Of a stretch of DNA of 13,925 nt, positions 6,585 to 13,925 are shown piece after piece. The notes below the pieces were generated by a model that worked only from the letters and a program-made list of their open reading frames with translations, made no database searches and was not told where the DNA came from. A program made the translations under genes and the position numbers. Location: positions 1 through 13,925 of the forward strand of contig SSTA01000179.1 of the NCBI GenBank assembly GCA_009469685.1, in the 5' to 3' direction. This stretch comes from Azonexaceae bacterium. GTDB lineage: Bacteria > Pseudomonadota > Gammaproteobacteria > Burkholderiales > Rhodocyclaceae. Each line of letters opens with the position of its first letter. Position 1 is the first letter of the stretch.

Positions 6585-8693
6585 ATGGACCGCAGCCTGA
6601 CCACCGTCATCCTGTTGAGTTTTGGCCTTGCCGCGGTGAGCTACGGAATCCTCGCCGCGTTCCTGGCCTTCGTCGCGCGTTCGTCGGAAATGGGGCGGCG
6701 CGCCGGGGCTATGCTGGTCGCCGTGGGGCTCTCCGCACTATGGGCGGTTTTCGGGGCGGCGTTCGCCGCTACGGGCCAACCATTCTTTTGGCTGGCCGGT
6801 GCCATAGCCGATGTGCTCCGCTATGGCGGATGGTACGTCTTTCTCCTGCTCGTCTGCCGCGCTCCGAATAGAAACCCGGGGAGCGAGCGAGTCTTCGTCA
6901 AACTGGCGTTGCTCGCCGGTGCCCTGGTAGTCAGCGGCGTGCTTATCCAGCTCGCACCACCCCTCGGTTGGATAGCGGCGGAAGCGCTTCAGAGAATCCA
7001 TCTGATTCACGCGGTCGGAATGATCGTCTTTTCCCTGGTCTTGCTCGAACAGCTCTTCCGCAATACCGCAGCCGATTCGCTCTGGAATATCAAGCCCTTG
7101 TGTCTGGGGTTGCTGGGCGTCTGGGTATACGACTTGTACATGTATTCCGATGCGCTCCTGTTCAATCGGCTCGATGTCGACGCGTACAGCATACGCGGCT
7201 ACGTTTATGCGGCGGTAGTTCCCCTGCTCGCGGTCTCGACCAGCCGAAGCCGTGATTGGGTGGCCAAGATCCGGCTTTCCCAGAAGGCTGCGTTTCACTC
7301 GGCGAGCCTTCTTTTTGCCGGGGTTTACCTGCTCTTCATGGCGGCGGTTGGGTACTACGTCCGCTATTTCGGAGGCGAGTGGGGGCGTGCACTTCAGATT
7401 GCGCTGGTCTTCGCTGCCATCATGGTCCTGGGGGTCCTGGCGGTCTCCGGGGCGATGCGGGCAAAGCTTCGCGTCATCGTGGGCAAGCATTTCTTCCGCT
7501 ACCGCTACGATTACCGCGACGAGTGGCTCAAATTCACCCACACGCTGTCCGCACAGGAATCTCCGCAGGCCATGTATCTCCAGGTCATTCGCGGTCTGGC
7601 CGACATGTTGGAGAGCCCGGCGGGGTCTCTTTGGCTCAGGGAACCCTCGCGACTCCTGTTCACCCAGTCGGCGCGCTGGAATCTTGCCGGAGTCCAGGCG
7701 GTGGAACCCGCCGATTCGTCTTTCTGTACCTTTCTGCGGGAAAGCGGCTGGGTCGTCAACCTCGAGGAATACCGGTGCTATGCCAAGCGTTACGAGGGAC
7801 TCCAGCTCCCGGAGTGGATTTCCGAGATTCCCAATGCGTGGCTGGTGGTGCCCCTGGTGATCGGCGAGGACTTGATTGGCTTCGTGGTCTTGGGGAGCGC
7901 CCGGACCGCCGTCGATGTCAATTGGGAAGTAAATGATTTGCTCAAGACCGCCGGTCGCCAAGCGGCAAGTTTCCTTGCCCAGATGCAGGCGACCGAAGCC
8001 CTGCTGGAGGCGCGCAAGTTCGATGCCTTCAATCGGATGTCGGCCTTTGTCGTTCACGACCTCAAGAACATTGTCACCCAGCTGTCGCTCATGATCAGGA
8101 ACGCCGAACGCCATCGCGACAACCCGGAGTTTCAGAGCGATATGCTGATGACGGTCGAGCATGCGGTCGAGCGCATGCGCCAGTTGATGTTGCAGTTGCG
8201 GGAAGGGGCCACTCCTCCGGGGACCCCGGTTGGCGTGGAGCTCGAGCCGCTGCTGCAGCGTATTCTTCGCGCCAAGCGCTCCCAGGGGCGGGAGCTCGAA
8301 TTAGAAATCTCGGAGAACCTGACCACCCGTGGGCAGGAGGAACGGCTTGAGCGGGTGGTGGGACATCTGGTGCAGAATTCCCTGGACGCCACGGAAGTTC
8401 CTGGGCGCGTCTGGGTGAAGTTGCAGAAGCAGGGGGGGCTCGCCAGGATCGAGGTCGGCGACAACGGTGCGGGCATGACCCAGGAATTCATCCGGGAGCG
8501 CCTGTTCAAGCCGTTCCAGACGACCAAGCAGGCGGGCATGGGAATCGGAGCCTATGAGAGTTCCCAGTACGTCCAGGAATTGGGAGGCAAGATCCTGGTT
8601 GACAGCAAGGTGGGCGAGGGAACGACGGTGACGCTTCTCCTGCCCCTTTTCGATGTCAGTTCGCGTTCCGATTTGCGGCAGGAGGCGGCATGA
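6585..8693 (+). CDS. prsK: XrtA/PEP-CTERM system histidine kinase PrsK
   Basis: This 702-residue membrane-bound sensor kinase is the predicted partner of PrsR. The N-terminal third holds about eight hydrophobic segments (roughly 6-30, 41-63, 68-91, 104-126, 140-156, 172-190, 204-219, 236-258, with another at 268-290), a multi-pass sensor module without a large periplasmic domain. A GAF-like domain spans about 325-465. The phosphoacceptor region is VVHDLKN with His491. The ATPase domain shows the N box HLVQNSLDAT (Asn598), DNGAGM (626-631), the F box FKPFQTTK (641-648) and GMGIGAY (651-657). The start is ATG 6585 with only a weak purine run (AAAG) upstream. The signal is unknown; by family it is thought to govern expression of exopolysaccharide and PEP-CTERM genes. 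Its stop overlaps a possible 28-codon ORF (ATGA at 8690-8693). Confidence 0.95.
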   Translation: MDRSLTTVILLSFGLAAVSYGILAAFLAFVARSSEMGRRAGAMLVAVGLSALWAVFGAAFAATGQPFFWLAGAIADVLRYGGWYVFLLLVCRAPNRNPGSERVFVKLALLAGALVVSGVLIQLAPPLGWIAAEALQRIHLIHAVGMIVFSLVLLEQLFRNTAADSLWNIKPLCLGLLGVWVYDLYMYSDALLFNRLDVDAYSIRGYVYAAVVPLLAVSTSRSRDWVAKIRLSQKAAFHSASLLFAGVYLLFMAAVGYYVRYFGGEWGRALQIALVFAAIMVLGVLAVSGAMRAKLRVIVGKHFFRYRYDYRDEWLKFTHTLSAQESPQAMYLQVIRGLADMLESPAGSLWLREPSRLLFTQSARWNLAGVQAVEPADSSFCTFLRESGWVVNLEEYRCYAKRYEGLQLPEWISEIPNAWLVVPLVIGEDLIGFVVLGSARTAVDVNWEVNDLLKTAGRQAASFLAQMQATEALLEARKFDAFNRMSAFVVHDLKNIVTQLSLMIRNAERHRDNPEFQSDMLMTVEHAVERMRQLMLQLREGATPPGTPVGVELEPLLQRILRAKRSQGRELELEISENLTTRGQEERLERVVGHLVQNSLDATEVPGRVWVKLQKQGGLARIEVGDNGAGMTQEFIRERLFKPFQTTKQAGMGIGAYESSQYVQELGGKILVDSKVGEGTTVTLLLPLFDVSSRSDLRQEAA

Positions 8694-8776
8694 AACGTCT
8701 CGCCGCTCGGAGTGCCCAGACGAGGCGCGCAGTTTGCCATGAATGCAAGCATGAAAACGGGGGTAAAGAGGAATGA
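8690..8776 (+). CDS. Candidate 28-residue microprotein between prsK and prsR
   Basis: The ATG at 8690 overlaps the prsK stop (ATGA), and the TGA at 8774-8776 overlaps the prsR ATG (ATGA again). GGAGG at 8681-8685 lies four bases before the ATG, a better site than the one serving prsR. The predicted peptide is basic at its N-terminus (MKRLAARSAQTRRAV) and then has a CHECKH segment (Cys16, His17, Cys19, His21), which could bind a metal, ending in an acidic GGKEE tail. I recognise no family. It fills the 79-base gap exactly in one frame. It may be a real small protein, a device that couples PrsK and PrsR translation, or a chance reading frame. Confidence 0.4.
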   Translation: MKRLAARSAQTRRAVCHECKHENGGKEE

Positions 8777-10128
8777 CCGCGGAACGAGGTAGGCCGCTCT
8801 TGATCGTCGAGGACGATCCGGCGCTCCAAAAGCAGATTCGCTGGTCTTTCGACCAATACGAAGCCCTGACCGCGGAGGATTTCGACTCGGCCATCGGCCA
8901 AGTTCGGCGGCATCAGCCTGCCGTGGTCACCATGGATCTGGGCCTGCCTCCTGATCCGGATTCCGTGTCGGAAGGGTTCCGGCTCCTGGAGCAAATCCTG
9001 TCGGTGGCTCCGGACACCAAGGTGATTGTGGTGACCGGCCAGAACGATCGGTCCAATGCGCTCAAGGCGGTCGCCATGGGGGCCTATGATTTCTTTGCCA
9101 AGCCGTTCGAGCCCGAGCTGCTTGCCCTGACCGTCGACCGCGCCTTCCGGCTCTACGATCTGCAACAGGAAAACAAGCGCCTTCAGGCAATGAGCCAGCC
9201 CGATGCCCTGTCCGGTCTCATTACGCGGGACCCGGGCATGCTGCGCATTTGCCGGACGATAGAGAAAGTGGCCGGGAGCGGGGCAACCGTCATGCTTCTT
9301 GGCGAGAGCGGGACCGGCAAGGAGGTGCTGGCACGAGGACTTCACGAAGCCTCGGCACGTCGCGGCGAGCGATTCGTCGCAATCAATTGCGCCGCCATTC
9401 CCGACAACCTGCTGGAAAGCGAATTGTTCGGCTACGAGCGGGGCGCCTTTACCGGAGCGGCCAAGACGACCTCCGGCAAGATCGAAATGGCCCATCGCGG
9501 AACGCTCATGCTGGACGAAATTGGCGATCTGCCGTATCCACTCCAGGCCAAACTTCTCCGTTTCCTACAGGAGCGAGTGATCGAGCGAGTCGGGGGGCGG
9601 CAGGAAATACCGGTCGATGTCCGGGTGGTCTGCGCCACCCATCAGGACCTGACCACGCTGATTTCCGAGGGTAAATTCCGGGAAGACCTGTATTACCGGC
9701 TGGCCGAAATCGTCATCGATATTCCGCCGCTACGCGATCGCTCCGGCGATGCGGCCTTGCTTGCCCACGCCTTGGTCAAGCGATTTTCCGCCGAGCAGAA
9801 CCGCGGCACGATGACTCTCGCGGAAGATGCGGTGCGGGCGATCGAGCGGCATCGGTGGGCGGGCAATGTGCGCGAACTTGAAAACTGCATCAAGCGAGCG
9901 GTTATCATGGCAGATGGCAATGTCGTGACCGGTGCCGATATCGGGTTGCTGACGCCCTCAGATGACGAGAGCGATCTGGATTTGCGCAAGATTCGAGAAG
10001 AAGCCGAGAAGCGGGCGGTCATCTCTGCCCTGAGTCGGGCCAATGGCAACGTGGTCCGGGCGGCGGAACTCCTCGCGATCAGCCGCCCGACGCTCTATGA
10101 CCTGATGCACCGCTTCGGCTTGAAATAA
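8773..10128 (+). CDS. prsR: PEP-CTERM-box response regulator PrsR (sigma-54 activator)
   Basis: This 451-residue response regulator has three domains. The receiver (about 8-125) has acidic residues IVEDD (11-15), phosphoacceptor Asp55 in VTMDLGLPPDPD with the long loop usual for PrsR, Thr88 in VVTG and Lys110 in FAKPFEP. The AAA+ sigma-54 interaction domain (about 148-385) has Walker A GESGTGKE (177-184), the sigma-54 contact loop GAFTGA (224-229), Walker B LMLDEIG (245-251) and RWAGNVRELEN (361-371). A Fis-type helix-turn-helix closes the protein (about 420-448). It should bind enhancer sites and open sigma-54 promoters after phosphorylation by PrsK. The start is ATG 8773, fitting the family N-terminus; GAGG sits only one base away, so translation probably relies on coupling from upstream. 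The ATG overlaps the stop of the candidate 28-codon ORF. Confidence 0.96.
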   Translation: MTAERGRPLLIVEDDPALQKQIRWSFDQYEALTAEDFDSAIGQVRRHQPAVVTMDLGLPPDPDSVSEGFRLLEQILSVAPDTKVIVVTGQNDRSNALKAVAMGAYDFFAKPFEPELLALTVDRAFRLYDLQQENKRLQAMSQPDALSGLITRDPGMLRICRTIEKVAGSGATVMLLGESGTGKEVLARGLHEASARRGERFVAINCAAIPDNLLESELFGYERGAFTGAAKTTSGKIEMAHRGTLMLDEIGDLPYPLQAKLLRFLQERVIERVGGRQEIPVDVRVVCATHQDLTTLISEGKFREDLYYRLAEIVIDIPPLRDRSGDAALLAHALVKRFSAEQNRGTMTLAEDAVRAIERHRWAGNVRELENCIKRAVIMADGNVVTGADIGLLTPSDDESDLDLRKIREEAEKRAVISALSRANGNVVRAAELLAISRPTLYDLMHRFGLK

Positions 10129-10147
10129 TGCAACTGATGATTCCATT

Positions 10148-10154
10148 AAGGGGA
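10148..10154 (+). promoter_or_regulatory. Ribosome binding site fixing the prsT start at 10161
   Basis: AAGGGGA ends six bases before ATG 10161. The earlier in-frame ATG at 10128 overlaps the prsR stop codon but has no Shine-Dalgarno and would place extra residues before the lipoprotein signal. Confidence 0.7.
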
Positions 10155-10160
10155 CGATTC

Positions 10161-12929
10161 ATGAATAGGAAGGTAGGAACTCGGGTCATGCCGGCGCTGG
10201 CGCTGGCGATTGTGCTTGCGGCCTGCGGCGGCGAAGATCCGCAAAAGCTGCTGGGCTCAGCGAAGGAATATCTCGCCAAGCACGATACCAAGGCGGCGAC
10301 CATCCAACTCAAGAATGCCCTGAAAAGCAATCCGAATCTCCCGGAAGCCCGCTACCTGCTCGGCAAGACCCTGATGCAAGAGGGTAATTTCGCGGGAGCC
10401 GAGGTTGAGTTCCGTAAGGCGCTGGAACTGAATTTCGCCAAGGATCAGGTCGTTCCGCTGCTCGCTCAATCCCTCGCTTTCCGTGGGCAGGCCAAGAAGG
10501 TGGTGGAGGAATTCGCAAACGTATCCTTGACCGATCCGGCGGCCAGTGCAGACCTCCTGACCATCGTCAGCATGTCCCACGGCGCGCTGGGCAAACCTGA
10601 CCTGGCGAAGGCGGCTCTCGAAAAGGCGTTGGCGGTCCAGCCGGAGAACCCGGCGGCCTTGCTGATGTCGGCGCGGGTCAAGGCGAGCGAGAAAGACGTC
10701 GAGGGGGCGATTGCCGTGGTTGACGGGATCCTCGCCAAACATGCCAGCGACCCCGAGGCGATCAAATTCAAGGGAGACCTGCTGATGCGCAAGGGGCAGG
10801 TCAACGAGGGGCTTGAGCAGTATCGCAAGGCGATTGCCGCCAACGGAAAATTCATCCCGGCCCACATCGCCCTCACGACTTCATTGATCCATCTGGGCAA
10901 GGCCGATGAAGCGACCGCTGCACTCGGGCAATTCAAGCAGATTGCGCCCAAGCACCCCCAGATTCTCATGTTCGATGCGGAGCTGGCGTTTGCCCGCAAG
11001 GATCTCAAGCAGGCCAAGGAGTTCATCTCCCAATACCACAAGGTGGTTCAGGCCAATCCCCTGTCCAACCAATTGGCCGGAGTCGTCGAATACGGCCTGG
11101 GCAATTTCGCTCAGGCGGAGGATTACCTGGTCAAGGCTCTTGCGGATGGCGCGGAATTGCCGCTGGCCCAGCGGATGCTGATTTCTGCCTACCTCAAGAT
11201 GGGACAGGGCGATAAAGCGCTTGAGACGATCAAGCCGCTCCTCCCCAAGATCGAGAACTCGCCTGCCATGCTCTCTCTTGCCGGACTGGTATTCCTGCAG
11301 CAGAAGGATTACAAGAAGTCCGAGGAGTATTTCGGCAAAGCGGCCAAGCTCGATCCGAACGACCCGGCAAAACGGACTCGGCTCGCGATGGTGCGGTTGG
11401 CCGAAGGCGATACGGGGGCGTTCGCGGACCTTGAAGCAGTCGCCGCGGACGACACCGGAACTTCGGCCGACATGGCGTTGATCGCGTCCCACTTGCGGCG
11501 CAACGAGCCGGATAAGGCCTTGAAGGCTGTTGAAGGACTCGAAAAGAAGCGTCCGAACGATGCGGCGGTCTTCACCATGCGAGGCGAAATCCTGATCGCC
11601 ATGAAGAATCGGGAGGGTGCCCGGGCCGCCTTCGAGAAGGCTTTGTCGATCAAGGCATCCCACTATCCGGCGGCGGCAAAGCTTGCGGAACTCGATGTCC
11701 AAGCGGGGAAACTCGACGACGCCAAACGCCGTTTCGAATCGGTCATCGCTGCCGATCCCAAGAACGTACAAGCCTACCTGGCGCTGGCGGGCATCGTTTC
11801 CGGCAGTGGCGGCAATCTCGACGAAGTGGTAGCCCTGATCGGCAAGGCGATTGCCGCCAATCCCTCGGACGTCAAGGCGCGGGTAGCCCTGGTCGAGGCC
11901 AATCTGCGCGGCAAGGAACCCAAGAAAGCGCTGGCGGCCGCTCAGGATGCGCTGGCGGCGCTTCCCGACAGCGCGGCGCTGGTCGACGTCCTGGCCCAAG
12001 CCCAGTTTGCCGCCGGAGATCGCAATCAGGCCCTGGTGACCTACGGCAAACTCTCGGCGCTGCAACCCAAGTCCCCGCTGCCTTTCTACAAGATGGCCGA
12101 GGTCAATGCGGTTTCTAAGGATACCGAGGAAGCGATCCGCAACCTGCGCAAGGCTCTTGGGATCCAGCCGGACTTCCTGGAAGGCCAGCGGGCACTCATC
12201 GCGCTCTACCTCGGGGGCGGGCGCTTCCGGGAAGCCCAGGCGATCGCCCAGGACGTTCAGAAGCAGCGTCCCAAGGAAGCCCATGGCTACGGATTTGCCG
12301 GCGACATCGCGGCGAGCCAGAAGCAATGGCCCGAGGCGATCAAGGCCTACCGCACCGGTCTGGAACGGGTTCCCGCTGCCGAGATTCTGGCGATCAAGCT
12401 TCTGGCGGCCCTAGACGCCTCGGGCAACAAGGCCGATGCGGATCGCTTCTCGGCGTCCTGGTTGAAGGATCATCCGAAGGATGCCGCGTTCCGCTCCTTC
12501 ATGGCCGAGCAGTTGGGACGGCAGCAAAATTGGGCGGGCGCCGTGCAGCAGTATCGAATCATTCTCGAACAGCAACCCAATAACCCGGCAGTCATGAACA
12601 ATCTGGCTTGGGCGATGGGCAAGGCGAAGGATCCCAAGGCGCTGGAAATTGCCGAAAAAGCCAATACCCTGGCGCCTAACCAACCCGTCGTCATGGATAC
12701 CTTGGCCAGCCTGCTGATGGAGAAGGGCGAAGTCGGCAGGGCAAAGGATCTGCTCAAGAAGGCGGTGGAAATCGGCAATGCCAAACCCGATATCCGACTG
12801 AATTACGCTCGCGTCCTGGTCCAGGCCGGTGATAAGGCCGAGGCCAAGGTCCAACTCGATATTCTGAGCAAACTCGGCGATGCCTATCCCGGCAAGGACG
12901 AGGTTGCGAAGCTGCTCAAACAAATCTGA
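10161..12929 (+). CDS. prsT: XrtA/PEP-CTERM system TPR-repeat lipoprotein PrsT
   Basis: This 922-residue exported protein consists almost wholly of tetratricopeptide-type helical repeats. The N-terminus (MNRKVGTR, then a hydrophobic run about 11-21) ends in the lipobox LAAC with Cys22. Gly at +2 predicts the outer membrane. Repeats with the [29 protein letters not shown] pattern begin near residue 55 and run to the end, including [14 protein letters not shown] near 810-825. Its length and TPR architecture fit PrsT, a partner of PrsK and PrsR in XrtA genomes. It is likely a periplasmic scaffold for polymer assembly or export, comparable in idea to TPR proteins of alginate and cellulose systems; this role is inferred. 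It starts 32 bases after prsR, and the dehydrogenase gene follows after 34 bases, so all may share one transcript. Confidence 0.93.
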   Translation: MNRKVGTRVMPALALAIVLAACGGEDPQKLLGSAKEYLAKHDTKAATIQLKNALKSNPNLPEARYLLGKTLMQEGNFAGAEVEFRKALELNFAKDQVVPLLAQSLAFRGQAKKVVEEFANVSLTDPAASADLLTIVSMSHGALGKPDLAKAALEKALAVQPENPAALLMSARVKASEKDVEGAIAVVDGILAKHASDPEAIKFKGDLLMRKGQVNEGLEQYRKAIAANGKFIPAHIALTTSLIHLGKADEATAALGQFKQIAPKHPQILMFDAELAFARKDLKQAKEFISQYHKVVQANPLSNQLAGVVEYGLGNFAQAEDYLVKALADGAELPLAQRMLISAYLKMGQGDKALETIKPLLPKIENSPAMLSLAGLVFLQQKDYKKSEEYFGKAAKLDPNDPAKRTRLAMVRLAEGDTGAFADLEAVAADDTGTSADMALIASHLRRNEPDKALKAVEGLEKKRPNDAAVFTMRGEILIAMKNREGARAAFEKALSIKASHYPAAAKLAELDVQAGKLDDAKRRFESVIAADPKNVQAYLALAGIVSGSGGNLDEVVALIGKAIAANPSDVKARVALVEANLRGKEPKKALAAAQDALAALPDSAALVDVLAQAQFAAGDRNQALVTYGKLSALQPKSPLPFYKMAEVNAVSKDTEEAIRNLRKALGIQPDFLEGQRALIALYLGGGRFREAQAIAQDVQKQRPKEAHGYGFAGDIAASQKQWPEAIKAYRTGLERVPAAEILAIKLLAALDASGNKADADRFSASWLKDHPKDAAFRSFMAEQLGRQQNWAGAVQQYRIILEQQPNNPAVMNNLAWAMGKAKDPKALEIAEKANTLAPNQPVVMDTLASLLMEKGEVGRAKDLLKKAVEIGNAKPDIRLNYARVLVQAGDKAEAKVQLDILSKLGDAYPGKDEVAKLLKQI

Positions 12930-12951
12930 AAACCTATTTTCGCTATCACCT

Positions 12952-12957
12952 GAGGAA
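12952..12957 (+). promoter_or_regulatory. Ribosome binding site of the nucleotide sugar dehydrogenase
   Basis: GAGGAA lies six bases before ATG 12964, the start that gives [13 protein letters not shown] with the NAD-binding motif directly at the N-terminus. No promoter or terminator signal is visible in the 34-base gap after prsT. Confidence 0.6.
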
Positions 12958-12963
12958 CGATTT

Positions 12964-13925
12964 ATGACAACTATTGCCGTCGTCGGACTGGGATATGTTG
13001 GGCTGCCCTTGGCGGTCGAATTCGGCAAGAAGTACCGTACCCTGGGCTTCGATCTCTCTGCGGAAAAGATCGCCCACTATCGCCGCTTTGTGGATCCCAC
13101 TGGCGAAGTGAGTACCGAGGATCTCAAGGCTGCTACTCAACTCGAGGTGAGTACCGATCCGGCGGTGATCCGGGAAGCGGATTTCGTCGTCGTCGCGGTG
13201 CCTACCCCGGTGGACGAAGCGCACCAACCCGATTTCAGTCCCCTGGTCGGAGCCTCGGATTTCGTGGGGCGTAACTTGAAGCGCGGTGCGACCATCGTTT
13301 TCGAGTCCACGGTCTACCCGGGAGCGACCGAAGAAATCTGCATCCCGATCATCGAGGAGAAGTCCGGCCAGAAGTGGAAGGAAGGCTTTTTCGTCGGCTA
13401 TTCTCCCGAGCGGATCAACCCCGGCGATAAAGAGCGTACGGTCACCAAGATCGTCAAGGTCGTCTCGGGCGATACCCCTGAAACTCTCGACTTGGTGGCC
13501 AAGATCTACGGCGACATCATCACGGCCGGAGTCTTCAAGGCTTCGAGCATCAAGGTCGCCGAGGCGGCCAAGGTGATCGAAAATACCCAGCGCGACCTCA
13601 ATATTGCCTTGATGAACGAGCTGGCGATCATTTTCGACCGCATCGGCATCGATACCCTGGAAGTCCTGCTGGCTGCCGGGACCAAATGGAATTTCCTTCC
13701 CTTCCGGCCGGGTCTGGTCGGGGGGCACTGCATCGGCGTGGACCCCTACTATCTGACCCACAAGGCGGAGATGCTCGGCTATCACCCCGAAGTCATCCTG
13801 GCCGGCCGCCGCATCAACGACGGCATGGGCAAGTTCGTCGCCGAGCAGACCATCAAGCACCTCGTGCGAAATGGCTGGAGCGTCAAGGGAACGCCGATCA
13901 TCGTCCTCGGTCTGACTTTCAAGGA
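12964..13925 (+). CDS. tviB: UDP-N-acetylhexosamine 6-dehydrogenase, TviB-like (cut by window end)
   Basis: About 320 residues are present of a family protein usually near 420-440 residues; the C-terminal substrate-binding part is cut off. It should oxidise C6 of UDP-GlcNAc or UDP-GalNAc with two NAD+ to give the UDP-uronic acid for an acidic exopolysaccharide. Visible features are the Rossmann motif GLGYVG (8-13), Asp30 for the NAD ribose, VPTP after strand 4, STVYPG (115-120), SPERINPGD, catalytic Lys203 in [12 protein letters not shown] (200-211) and catalytic Cys256 in [12 protein letters not shown]. The combination [17 protein letters not shown] and NPGDKE fits TviB/WbpA-type enzymes better than plain UDP-glucose dehydrogenases; exact sugar specificity is inferred. 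The gene probably continues the prsT operon. Confidence 0.92.
   Translation, partial: MTTIAVVGLGYVGLPLAVEFGKKYRTLGFDLSAEKIAHYRRFVDPTGEVSTEDLKAATQLEVSTDPAVIREADFVVVAVPTPVDEAHQPDFSPLVGASDFVGRNLKRGATIVFESTVYPGATEEICIPIIEEKSGQKWKEGFFVGYSPERINPGDKERTVTKIVKVVSGDTPETLDLVAKIYGDIITAGVFKASSIKVAEAAKVIENTQRDLNIALMNELAIIFDRIGIDTLEVLLAAGTKWNFLPFRPGLVGGHCIGVDPYYLTHKAEMLGYHPEVILAGRRINDGMGKFVAEQTIKHLVRNGWSVKGTPIIVLGLTFK

Noticed and set aside
5160..8162. Long minus-strand frames (5160-6476 and 6738-8162) opposite the sugar transferase and prsK
   Set aside because: Compositionally odd (His/Gln/Asp/Arg-rich) mirror images of membrane-protein genes with complete motifs on the plus strand.
10128..10160. Earlier prsT start at ATG 10128 overlapping the prsR stop
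   Set aside because: No ribosome binding site there, and it would push 11 extra residues ahead of a well-formed lipoprotein signal that begins at ATG 10161.
10881..13860. Long minus-strand frames (10881-12326 and 12946-13860) opposite prsT and the dehydrogenase
   Set aside because: Shadows of repeat-rich and motif-rich plus-strand genes; no recognisable domain or ribosome site.

Overview
The window is a high-GC (roughly 60-65 % by eye), gene-dense stretch of a Gram-negative chromosome. It carries most of the accessory and regulatory part of an exosortase A (XrtA/PEP-CTERM) exopolysaccharide locus. Several protein families here (the XrtA-associated decarboxylase, ligase and two hydrolases, the XrtA-type sugar transferase, PrsK, PrsR and PrsT) are known mainly from exopolysaccharide-producing Beta- and Gammaproteobacteria. 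A proteobacterium, probably a betaproteobacterium, is therefore likely, but genus cannot be read from this sequence. Neither the exosortase nor any PEP-CTERM protein lies inside the window.

Left block (minus strand, 13-2842): an AMP-forming acyl-CoA/acyl-ACP ligase runs leftward into a fold-type III PLP decarboxylase, with an 11-base overlap. A ribosome-binding-like sequence at the extreme left edge suggests a third minus-strand gene begins just outside. A 213-base divergent region (2843-3055) has dyads and a perfect TATAAT. To its right, on the plus strand, come an acyl carrier protein, a hydrolase-2 family protein and a hydrolase-1 family protein, tightly packed (3056-5026). These five genes look like one pathway: activate an acid, load it on the carrier, decarboxylate it or a partner substrate, and release or transfer the product.

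Central and right block (plus strand, 5166-12929): after a 139-base leader with repeated TGTGC/GCACA arms comes the initiating sugar-phosphate transferase (start judged to be TTG 5166). It is followed by the membrane sensor kinase PrsK, a candidate 28-codon ORF coupled at both ends by ATGA overlaps, the sigma-54 activator PrsR, and the TPR lipoprotein PrsT.

Right edge (12964 onward): a UDP-GlcNAc/GalNAc-type 6-dehydrogenase (TviB-like), cut by the window end, points to uronic acid residues in the polymer.

Together these suggest a locus that starts a repeat unit on undecaprenyl phosphate, makes an acidic nucleotide sugar, possibly decorates the polymer using a dedicated carrier-protein pathway, and couples this to a PrsK/PrsR circuit believed to control PEP-CTERM protein genes elsewhere. 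I found no tRNA, rRNA, CRISPR, insertion sequence or transposase. No stretch longer than about 215 bases lacks a gene.
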